Below are positions 1-5,670 of a stretch of 15,304 bases of DNA, in pieces. Position 1 is the stretch's first letter; every line of letters begins with the position of its first letter. This DNA is from Chloroflexota bacterium. GTDB lineage: Bacteria; Chloroflexota; Dehalococcoidia; SHYB01. The notes under the pieces were generated by a model. The model searched no databases. It was not told the DNA's origin and was given only the letters and a program-made list of their open reading frames with translations. The position numbers were made by a program, and so were the translations under genes. The stretch covers positions 1-15,304 of the forward strand of contig JACQEE010000080.1 in the NCBI GenBank assembly GCA_016200725.1, given 5' to 3'.

Positions 1-1
1 C

Positions 2-382
2 GACACCCCACTTGTGCCGAATGCCTCTTCGGCGCTCGTGGACTTGAATTTCGATCCTCCCTTCCCGAGCGGTCCTGCGTTCCACGCGGCGAAACTAGTG
101 ATGGATGCCACTTTCATTGCAAGGTTTCGGCCCCGTGTGTTATCGACATCGCTGGCACTAGCATGGGTGGCTGCGGGGCGGCGGGCCGCATATCTTTCAG
201 ATTGTCTGCCGCAAGGTAATGTGCACTATGCGGCCGCTATCTCCGTTTGCGAGAGTGCTGGTTGCACGATCTCAGACTTCCGAGGCCAGCCAGTGCGTGC
301 GCGTGGGGTAGGACTCGTCGCAGCGGCGGATGCAGAGACGCACAAGGCCCTCTTAGGGATGGTGCGGAAGCACCTCGGTTAG
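2..382 (+). CDS. Inositol monophosphatase family protein, C-terminal part (5' end outside window)
   Basis: The frame is open from the first bases of the window to a TAG at 380-382, so this is the 3' end of a longer gene. A GTG at 14 could act as a start, but the domain homology suggests translation begins upstream. The visible ~126 residues match the C-terminal half of the IMPase fold: a core like LSTSLALAWVAAGRRAAYLS, equivalent to the GSAALDLAYVAAGR segment, followed by NVHYAAAISVCESAGC. In canonical inositol monophosphatases that last segment is WDVAAG-x-EAGG, whose Asp binds metal; here His occupies the Asp position. I recall VH-type variants in other IMPase-like families, so this may be a subfamily trait rather than decay. 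These enzymes dephosphorylate inositol phosphates, histidinol phosphate, PAP or sugar bisphosphates; the substrate cannot be told from this fragment. The family call is fairly sure, the function is not. Confidence 0.7.
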   Translation, partial: DTPLVPNASSALVDLNFDPPFPSGPAFHAAKLVMDATFIARFRPRVLSTSLALAWVAAGRRAAYLSDCLPQGNVHYAAAISVCESAGCTISDFRGQPVRARGVGLVAAADAETHKALLGMVRKHLG

Positions 383-416
383 GCTAAGACCAGCGTCAGC
401 GGCGCACCGAGCGTAG

Positions 417-438
417 GCGTCGATTTCCAAATCGGCGC
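417..438. promoter_or_regulatory. Near-perfect 22-bp inverted repeat upstream of hom (operator or hairpin)
   Basis: The left arm GCGTCGATTT (417-426) and right arm AAATCGGCGC (429-438) are complementary at 9 of 10 positions, the tenth being a G-U wobble, around a CC centre. It lies between the IMPase stop (382) and the hom start (510). There is no T-run after it, so a classical terminator is unlikely. It overlaps the proposed -35 box at 424-429, which would suit a repressor operator. That role is inference. Confidence 0.4.
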
Positions 439-453
439 GCTGCCAAGTAGAAT
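424..453 (+). promoter_or_regulatory. Candidate sigma70-type promoter for the hom-lysS block
   Basis: The -35 TTTCCA (424-429, 4/6 to consensus) is separated by 18 bp from the -10 TAGAAT (448-453, 5/6). This predicts a start of transcription near 460 and a ~50-nt leader before the hom ATG. It is the best promoter-like pair in the 127-bp gap. It is a by-eye match in GC-rich DNA, so confidence is limited. Confidence 0.35.
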
Positions 454-509
454 GGTTCGGTTATGTTTCCCCCTTCCACTTCTGTTGCTGCTATTGGAGT
501 GCGCGCACC

Positions 510-2285
510 ATGAGCGCCTCGACGGCACAGCGCGACCCGATGGAGATCAACGTCGGCATCATCGGCGTCGGTGTGGTCGGCTCGGCGGTGCTGGACTTCT
601 TCGCGCGCGGGCCAATCGAGGTGCCGGTGCCTGGGGCGCGCTTCAGCGAGCCGTCGGTCGCCAAGGTGCGCATATGGAGCGCAGCGAGGCGGTCGCGGAA
701 TACGCCGAAGGGGGCTTCCGAGGCCTTCATCCAGCGACTCGTCACCCACGACGAGCGGGGGCAGCCGCGCTACTACTACGACTCGGGGCCGAACGAGCCG
801 CAAGGCAACACGCTCGGCCCGGCGTGGCGCGAGATCGTGCGCGACCCCGACGTGGACATCGTCGTCGAACTGACGGGCTCGCCGGTAGCCGAAGGCATCA
901 TCGAGCAGGCGCTGTGGCACGGGAAGTGCGTGGTCACGGCGAACAAGGGCGTGCTGAGCCGCTCGGGCTACGAACTGGTGCGGCTGGCGCAATCGCGCGG
1001 CACTGCGCTCGCCTACGAGGCGTGCGTCGGCGGCGGGATGCCCGTCGTGCAGACGATCGGCGCGGCGATCGGCGGTCGAGTCACCGCGCTGCTGGCGATC
1101 ATCAACGGCACGACGAACTACATACTGACCGAGATGCAGAAGGCGGTAGCACCGGACCCTCACCTCTCTGGCTCCGCCAGAGGTACTCTCCCGCAGACGG
1201 GCGAGGGGAAGAGTGGCGACGCCTCGACGGCATACCCGGCGGCGGTCTGCGCGGCGATCCATGGCGGCTTGGCCGAGGCCGACCCCAGCGCCGACGTGCT
1301 CGGCGAGGACGCGCGCGCGAAGGTGATCATCCTCGCGGGGCTGGCCTTCGGCATGCGGCTGCGGCCGCTCGACGTGTACGTGCGCGGCATCGCGCGGCGC
1401 GGCGTATCGAAGGCGCCACCGGCCTCGAAGCGCGCGGCGCACCATGCGTGTCCCGGGGCCAAGCGCCCGTGTCCCGACATCTGCGGCAACGAAGACCACG
1501 TCAACACGCAGCCGATCTTCCACGCGCCTGACCTCCAGGTGTTGCAACGGCTTGGCTATGTGCCGAAGCTGCTCGCGGGGGCGCAACTCGTTACCGGCCT
1601 CGGCCCCGGCGAGCGAGCGGTTGCCTGGGTGCAGCCGGCCGCGGTGCCGGCGACGCATGCGCTGGCGCTGGTCACCGGCTCCGAGAACGCCTGTCTGCTC
1701 GACGTGGAGTCGCCAGTCGATGGGGGGAAGGACCCTCACCCGCCCCGATCGGAATCGGGGCGACCTCTCCCGCAGACGGGCGAGGCGGGAGCGAAGCGGT
1801 ACAGCATCCTGCTGCGCGGCCCCGGCGCGGGCGGGCCGGAGACCGCTTCGTCGGTGATCGCGGACATCCAGTTCTGCGCGCGGCAGATCGCGGCGGCGCG
1901 CGTCGGCGGCGATATAGGCCGCGAGGACGGGCAGCGCGTGCCGATGTATATGTACGGGGCGAATGCCTTCCGCGAGGCCATCGACTATCCCGGCGTGCCG
2001 TCGCTGTGCATGAGCGACCGGCTCGTCGCGCCGTTCCTGCTGCGCTTCCTGACGAGCGGCAGCGATGGGGCGAAGCTGGCGAAGTCGCTGGCCGGGTGCG
2101 GCGTCGAGGCGGAGGCGCTCGAAGGCGTGAAGGGCTACGTGTATCTGAAGACGGCGCCGGTGTCGGTGCGCGTCGTGGAGCGGGCCATCGAGTCGGTGCT
2201 GCTGGCGCAGGGCGCGGGGCGTATGCCGCTCGACGTGCTCTACCTGCCGATCATCGAGGGGGCACGGTGGGAGGAGAGGGATTAA
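510..2285 (+). CDS. hom: Homoserine dehydrogenase carrying in-frame repeat insertions
   Basis: Catalyses NAD(P)H-dependent reduction of aspartate semialdehyde to homoserine, the branch point to threonine and methionine. Numbered from the ATG at 510 (GGAG at 496-499), the Rossmann motif GVGVVG is at 19-24, VTANKG with Lys146 follows, then YEACVGGGMPVV and NGTTNYILTEM, then ADPSADVLGEDARAK with Asp258, Asp262, Asp267 and Lys271. The Asp267-Lys271 spacing equals the catalytic Asp219-Lys223 pair of yeast HSD. GRGAGG-like LRGPGAGG and TASSVIAD follow, and the last ~90 residues look like a degenerate ACT domain. At 591 aa it is ~160 longer than the usual ~430. The excess includes two palindromic repeat insertions (about residues 214-234 and 406-428) in loops and a third unexplained stretch (about 295-342). 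All catalytic motifs are intact, so it is probably functional. An ATG at 540 is an alternative start. It heads the aspartate-family block. Confidence 0.92.
   Translation: MSASTAQRDPMEINVGIIGVGVVGSAVLDFFARGPIEVPVPGARFSEPSVAKVRIWSAARRSRNTPKGASEAFIQRLVTHDERGQPRYYYDSGPNEPQGNTLGPAWREIVRDPDVDIVVELTGSPVAEGIIEQALWHGKCVVTANKGVLSRSGYELVRLAQSRGTALAYEACVGGGMPVVQTIGAAIGGRVTALLAIINGTTNYILTEMQKAVAPDPHLSGSARGTLPQTGEGKSGDASTAYPAAVCAAIHGGLAEADPSADVLGEDARAKVIILAGLAFGMRLRPLDVYVRGIARRGVSKAPPASKRAAHHACPGAKRPCPDICGNEDHVNTQPIFHAPDLQVLQRLGYVPKLLAGAQLVTGLGPGERAVAWVQPAAVPATHALALVTGSENACLLDVESPVDGGKDPHPPRSESGRPLPQTGEAGAKRYSILLRGPGAGGPETASSVIADIQFCARQIAAARVGGDIGREDGQRVPMYMYGANAFREAIDYPGVPSLCMSDRLVAPFLLRFLTSGSDGAKLAKSLAGCGVEAEALEGVKGYVYLKTAPVSVRVVERAIESVLLAQGAGRMPLDVLYLPIIEGARWEERD
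1154..1210 (+). repeat. Palindromic insertion element, copy A, inside hom
   Basis: Left box GGACCCTCACC, then a perfect 7-bp hairpin (CTCTGGC 1166-1172 / GCCAGAG 1176-1182, 3-nt loop), then the right part CTCTCCCGCAGACGGGCGAG, itself containing CCCG/CGGG arms. The outer ends CCCTC and GAGGG are also complementary. It encodes DPH...LPQTGEG in the hom frame and falls in a loop between NGTTNYILTEM and the catalytic ADPSADV segment, which in ordinary homoserine dehydrogenases are separated by only ~20 residues. Confidence 0.75.
1730..1790 (+). repeat. Palindromic insertion element, copy B, inside hom
   Basis: It has the same left box (GGACCCTCACC) and the same right box (CTCTCCCGCAGACGGGCGAG) as copy A, with a different central hairpin: CGCCCCGAT (1741-1749) pairs perfectly with ATCGGGGCG (1754-1762) around a 4-nt loop. 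It is read in the same frame as copy A, giving DPH...PLPQTGEA. From CCCTCACC to CGAGG it is 3 nt longer than A, so frame is kept. It separates two strands of the catalytic domain just before LLRGPGAGG. Confidence 0.75.
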
Positions 2286-2313
2286 CCACCAAGCACACCA
2301 AGCGGAATAGATT
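2280..2313 (+). repeat. CACAAAG-type intergenic repeat, copy 1
   Basis: It begins GATTAACCACCAAGCACACC and ends in ACACCAAGCGGAATAGATT. The TAA inside GATTAACCAC is the stop codon of hom, so the repeat supplies the last Asp codon and the stop. It matches copy 3 (6081-6118, opposite strand) at both ends, but has one 9-nt unit fewer. Confidence 0.7.
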
Positions 2314-2363
2314 ATTTGAAGAGGAAGATGGGACTGTCTGGTGAGGGTTAGCGGAGGGCGGCG

Positions 2364-3491
2364 ATGACGACAACGGCGAAGAAGGACATCGAGACAAAAA
2401 TGGTGAAGGGGCGCATCCGCTTCGTGGGCGCGGCGCGGCGCTTCCTGGAAGACGAAGGCTACCTGGAAGTGCAGACGCCGGTGCTGCACCGCCGCCTCGG
2501 CGGCTTCGAGAAGGGCGTCGGCTTCACCTCGTTCTCGTCGTCACTGGGCGAGCGGCTGTGGTTCCGCGCGGCCCCCGAACTCTATCTGAAGCGCCTGCTC
2601 GCCGAGTGGAACGACCCGGCGGCGGACAAGATCTTCGAACTCGCGGTGTGCATGCGCGACGAGTGGGACGAGCACGCGCCGTGGGAGGGCTTCGACCGGC
2701 CGGAGTTCACGCTGCTGGAGGTTTACACCAAGGCGGACGACCACTGGTCGCTGGAGAAACTCTTGCATGGCCTCGCCGAACAGGCTATCGCGCGGCTGGA
2801 GAGCGAGAAGTTGATCGCTGGCGAGCAGGCGAAAGACGCGGTCGCGCGGCTGCACCGGCCGTGGGAGCGCAAGACGTACGCGGAACTGCTGCGCACGCTC
2901 GACCCGGCCTTCGAACTGGAGACGCTGCTGCGGCACACGTGGGCGCAAATCTCGCGGTCAGGCGGCGACGCGACGGCGCGGCAGGCGAAGGCTATCCAGG
3001 CGCGCGCTGAAGATGCTCGGTTGCGCGATGCTTGCGCTGAACTTGCCTACCAGTCGGGACGCCTCGCGCCGTATCTGCGCGTCGGGCCGCAGGGTTACTG
3101 GTACGATTTCCTCGATCACGCCTTCCGGATGCGCATCGCGCCGACGCTCAAGGGGCCAGTGCTTGTGCACGGGCTGCCGCTCGAATCGAGTCCGCTGGCG
3201 GAGTCAGAGGATGGCGTCCACTGCCAGAAGTGGGAACTGTACGTCGACGGCCTCCGCGTGGCGCTGGCGCAGCGCGTGCGGTTTCAGCACCTCGACCATC
3301 TGCGACGCCTCGGCTACGACCTACTGCCCGAACCGGACGAGACGTTCATCGACGAGTTGGGACGCTGGCCGGCGGGACGGCCGCTCATCGGCATGGGCGT
3401 CTACGTCGACAGACTCGCTGGCAGCGTCCTTGGCATCGTGACGAAGGACGGCACGGGGCAGGAGCGGATGCTGCCTAACCTGTTCAAGTAA
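2364..3491 (+). CDS. Lysyl-tRNA synthetase-like class II catalytic domain protein (no anticodon-binding domain)
   Basis: A 375-aa protein that starts directly at the class II aminoacyl-tRNA-synthetase core. GGAGGG at 2353-2358 supports the ATG at 2364. Motif 1 is RFLEDEGYLEVQTPVL (~26-41). Motif 2 is CMRDEW...RPEFTLLEVY (~96-121) with Arg98 kept but an altered loop (canonical FRNEGID-x-HNPEFT). Motif 3 is GMGVYVDRL with Arg350. ESSPLAES...KWELYVDGLRVA corresponds to the ISPL...RFELFVGG segment of LysRS. The N-terminal OB-fold of LysRS is absent, as in EpmA (PoxA/GenX), which lysylates elongation factor P, and in other synthetase paralogues. Substrate-pocket residues differ from both LysRS and EpmA in my reading, so target and amino acid are unknown. 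It sits 38 bp before lysS in the same direction. Fold assignment is confident; function is open. Confidence 0.85.
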   Translation: MTTTAKKDIETKMVKGRIRFVGAARRFLEDEGYLEVQTPVLHRRLGGFEKGVGFTSFSSSLGERLWFRAAPELYLKRLLAEWNDPAADKIFELAVCMRDEWDEHAPWEGFDRPEFTLLEVYTKADDHWSLEKLLHGLAEQAIARLESEKLIAGEQAKDAVARLHRPWERKTYAELLRTLDPAFELETLLRHTWAQISRSGGDATARQAKAIQARAEDARLRDACAELAYQSGRLAPYLRVGPQGYWYDFLDHAFRMRIAPTLKGPVLVHGLPLESSPLAESEDGVHCQKWELYVDGLRVALAQRVRFQHLDHLRRLGYDLLPEPDETFIDELGRWPAGRPLIGMGVYVDRLAGSVLGIVTKDGTGQERMLPNLFK

Positions 3492-3493
3492 GA

Positions 3494-3522
3494 GGGATTC
3501 TTCGCTTCGCTCAGAATGACAG
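3494..3522 (+). repeat. Short interspersed repeat between the LysRS-like gene and lysS
   Basis: GGGATTCTTCGCTTCGCTCA followed by GAATGACAG, with complementary ATTCT (3497-3501) and AGAAT (3513-3517). I recognise this ATTCTTCGCTTCGCTCAGAAT-type word as a frequent interspersed repeat in many bacterial genomes (memory, not a search). It fills nearly the whole 38-bp gap, and lysS has no visible Shine-Dalgarno as a consequence. Confidence 0.5.
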
Positions 3523-3529
3523 AGCCACT

Positions 3530-5101
3530 ATGGACGAACGAGAAGCACACGTAGAGAAGGTCGAGAAACTACGCGCGACGGGCGTGGAGCCGTACGCCTA
3601 TGGCTTCGAGCGGTCGCACACGATCGCGGAGGCGCGGCGGCTCTGGGAGTCGCGGCATCCGTCTGCCAGCGCCTCTGTGAGCCCTTCGATAGGCTCAGGG
3701 CGAACGGGTGAGGCAGGCGCGACGGAGCCGGTGCATGTGCGGCTGGCGGGGCGGCTGACTGGCGTGCGCCGCATGGGCAAGGCGAACTTCGGCGTGATCG
3801 AGGACCAGGACGCGAAGATCCAGGTCTACACCTCGATGGACAAGACGAAGGGCTTCGAGGCTTGGCGCGACCTCGTCGACCGCGGCGACATCATCGGCGT
3901 CGAGGGCGACCTGTTCGTGACGCGCACGGGCGAACTCACCGTGCAGGTCGCGGAGTTCGCGGTGCTGGCGAAGACGCTGCAGACGATGCCGGAGAAGTAC
4001 CACGGTCTGCGCGACCAGGAAATCATGCGCCGCCAGCGCTACCTGCACCTGCTCTCCGACCTCGATGCACGGCAGTGGTTCAAGAAGCGCAGCCAGGTGG
4101 TCACGCTGGTGCGGAAGTTCCTCGACGAGCGCGGGTTCATCGAGGTGCAGACGCCGATCCTGCAGCCGCTCTATGGCGGCGCAGCGGCGCGGCCGTTCGT
4201 GACGCACCACAACGAATTGAAGCGCGACATGTACCTGCGCATCGCGCCGGAGTTGTATCTGAAGCGCCTCGTCGTCGGCGGGTTCGAGCGCGTCTACGAA
4301 ATCGCGGCCTGCTTTCGCAACGAGGGCATCGACTCGAGCCACAACCCGGAGTTCACGATGGTGGAGGTCTACCAGGCCTTCGCCGATTACAACGACATGA
4401 TGCGGCTGACCGAGGACCTGTGGCGCTACCTGGCGCAGCAGGTGAACGGCTCGCTGGTGCTGCCCAAGCGGCAGGTCGACGGCAAGGAAGTGGCGGTCGA
4501 TCTCGGCAAGCCGTGGCAGCGCCTGACATACCTGGGAGCCATCAAGCAGTACACGGGCCTCGACTTCTCGCGGGTCGAGAAGGTCGAGCAGGCGCGGGAG
4601 ATGGCGGCGGAGATCGGGCTGCGGTCGGGCGAACTGGCCAAGATGACGCAGTGGGAGCAGGTCGCGGGCTATATCTTTGACGAGCGCGTCGAAGAGCACC
4701 TCGTCGAGCCGACGTTCATCATCGACTACCCGGCGGCGCTGTGCCCGCTGACGAAGCGCCATCGCAGCGACCCGCGCCTCGCCGAGCGCTTCGAGTTGTA
4801 CATGGCAGGCATGGAGCAGGGCAACGCCTACACGGAGTTGACCGACCCCGCCTACCAGCGCCGCCAATTCGAGGCGCAGCGACAGCAGGCGGCGGGCGGC
4901 GACGCCGAGGCGCACCCGATGGACGAGGACTACATCAACGCGCTGGAGTACGGCCTGCCGCCGACGGGCGGCCTGGGCATCGGCATCGACCGCATGCTCA
5001 TCCTGCTCACCGGCGCGACGAGCATCCGCGACGTGATCCTGTTCCCGATGCAGCGGCAGTCGCAAGAAGAGAAGACGGAAGGCGAAGGGACATCTTCGTA
5101 G
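3530..5101 (+). CDS. lysS: Lysyl-tRNA synthetase, class II
   Basis: Charges tRNA-Lys with lysine in the cytoplasm. The 523-residue protein has the complete LysRS layout. The N-terminal OB-fold anticodon-binding domain includes VHVRLAGRLTGVRRMGKANF. Then come YHGLRDQEIMRRQRYLHLL, motif 1 FLDERGFIEVQTPIL (~197-211), motif 2 CFRNEGIDSSHNPEFTMVEV (Arg263) and motif 3 GLGIGIDRMLILL (Arg488). CPLTKRHRSDPRLAERFELY and GNAYTELTDP are typical lysine-pocket segments. It is slightly longer than usual (~490-510) because an interspersed palindrome has inserted ~15 residues near positions 48-62. The ATG at 3530 has only a weak upstream purine stretch, so translation may depend on readthrough or coupling from the preceding gene, 38 bp away. 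The ACT-domain gene starts 12 bp after its stop. Confidence 0.97.
   Translation: MDEREAHVEKVEKLRATGVEPYAYGFERSHTIAEARRLWESRHPSASASVSPSIGSGRTGEAGATEPVHVRLAGRLTGVRRMGKANFGVIEDQDAKIQVYTSMDKTKGFEAWRDLVDRGDIIGVEGDLFVTRTGELTVQVAEFAVLAKTLQTMPEKYHGLRDQEIMRRQRYLHLLSDLDARQWFKKRSQVVTLVRKFLDERGFIEVQTPILQPLYGGAAARPFVTHHNELKRDMYLRIAPELYLKRLVVGGFERVYEIAACFRNEGIDSSHNPEFTMVEVYQAFADYNDMMRLTEDLWRYLAQQVNGSLVLPKRQVDGKEVAVDLGKPWQRLTYLGAIKQYTGLDFSRVEKVEQAREMAAEIGLRSGELAKMTQWEQVAGYIFDERVEEHLVEPTFIIDYPAALCPLTKRHRSDPRLAERFELYMAGMEQGNAYTELTDPAYQRRQFEAQRQQAAGGDAEAHPMDEDYINALEYGLPPTGGLGIGIDRMLILLTGATSIRDVILFPMQRQSQEEKTEGEGTSS
3671..3714 (+). repeat. Palindromic interspersed repeat inserted in frame in lysS
   Basis: Outer arms GCCTC (3671-3675) and GAGGC (3710-3714); inner arms GAGCC (3679-3683) and GGCTC (3692-3696) around an 8-nt loop. 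The core CCCTTCGATAGGCTCAGGGC plus GAACGG resembles a widespread interspersed bacterial repeat that I recognise from memory. It ends ACGGGTGAGG, nearly the same right-hand box as copies A and B in hom (ACGGGCGAGG), and in the same frame (TGE). It lies in a poorly conserved N-terminal linker before the OB-fold strand VHVRLAGR. Confidence 0.65.
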
Positions 5102-5113
5102 TAGGGGCAAACG

Positions 5114-5596
5114 ATGGAAATACGGGAACGTGTGCGGGAAGTGGTGGTCGAGGACGGCTGGGCGCTGATCAAGGTGGCTGGCGTGCCGGACCAGCCGGGC
5201 ATCGCGGCGAAGATCTTTGGCCGCGTCGCTGAGGCTGGGCTGTCGGTGGACCTGATTCTGCAAAATGCCAGCGCGGACCGAGTGACGGACGTGTCGTTCA
5301 CCGTCCGGCAGCGCGACTTGGCGCGCGCGAAAGAGCCTCTGGCCGCCGTGCAGCAGCAGATCGGCGCGCGCGGCGTGGAGACGCTCGACGATCTGACCAA
5401 GTTGCAACTCGTGGGCACGGGCATCATGACGGACCCGGCCTACGTGGGTCGCATGTTCAAGGTGCTCGCCGATGCCGGGGTGAATATCCTGGCCATCGGC
5501 ACGAGCGAGATACGTATCTCGTGCCTCATCAAGCACGGTGATGCAGCGAAGGCGCAGAAGGCGCTGAACGCGGCGTTCCAGACAGCCGCGGCGTAG
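5114..5596 (+). CDS. Stand-alone ACT-ACT regulatory protein, aspartokinase beta-subunit type
   Basis: A 160-aa protein made of two ACT domains and nothing else. ACT 1 carries VPDQPGIAAKIFGRVAEAG (24-42), VDLILQN (45-51) and TDVSFTV (58-64). ACT 2 carries LVGTGIMTDPAYVGRMFKVL (99-118) and TSEIRIS (130-136). These are the signature segments of the C-terminal regulatory region of aspartokinase, which binds lysine and/or threonine. The kinase domain is absent and no kinase gene is in view. In Bacillus and Corynebacterium an equivalent beta subunit is made from an internal start within lysC; here it is a separate gene. AGGGG at 5103-5107 fits the ATG at 5114, 12 bp after lysS, indicating co-transcription. 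The likely role is feedback sensing of aspartate-family amino acids, with either a separate catalytic subunit or another partner such as the neighbouring homoserine dehydrogenase; the partner is inference. Confidence 0.85.
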   Translation: MEIRERVREVVVEDGWALIKVAGVPDQPGIAAKIFGRVAEAGLSVDLILQNASADRVTDVSFTVRQRDLARAKEPLAAVQQQIGARGVETLDDLTKLQLVGTGIMTDPAYVGRMFKVLADAGVNILAIGTSEIRISCLIKHGDAAKAQKALNAAFQTAAA

Positions 5597-5609
5597 AAGA
5601 GAAGAGGAA

Positions 5610-5652
5610 GATCAAACACAAAGCACACTAAGGCCACAAAGGGCACTAAGGT
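5610..5652 (+). repeat. CACAAAG-type intergenic repeat, copy 2 (left flank of GxxExxY gene)
   Basis: GATCAAACACAAAGCACACT followed by AAGGCCACAAAGGGCACTAA. Its CCACAAAGGGCACTAAGG agrees with CCACAAAGGGCACAAAGA of copy 3 at 16 of 18 positions, in inverted orientation. It ends 18 bp before the GxxExxY start codon. Confidence 0.75.
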
Positions 5653-5670
5653 TACTGTTGTGGAAGAAGG

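Noticed and set aside
417..438. Rho-independent terminator of the IMPase gene
   Set aside because: The stem is good but the loop is only 2 nt and no T-run follows; kept as an inverted repeat of unknown role instead.
1154..1790. Treating hom as a pseudogene because of its insertions
   Set aside because: All insertions keep frame, no stop codons occur, and cofactor and catalytic residues (GVGVVG, Lys146, Asp267, Lys271) are intact.
396..2489. Very long minus-strand open frame (~697 codons) antisense to hom
   Set aside because: The product is Arg/His-rich with no recognisable domain, spans the hom-LysRS-like boundary, and mirrors the codon pattern of the plus-strand genes; a GC-rich shadow.
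2364..3491. Naming the LysRS-like gene epmA
   Set aside because: It lacks the OB-fold like EpmA, but the pocket and motif 2 differ and neither epmB nor efp is in view, so the symbol would be over-assignment.
3695..5536. Long minus-strand open frame (~613 codons) antisense to lysS and the ACT gene
   Set aside because: It is antisense to two genes with clear family motifs, the product is low-complexity His/Arg/Leu, and there is no ribosome site.
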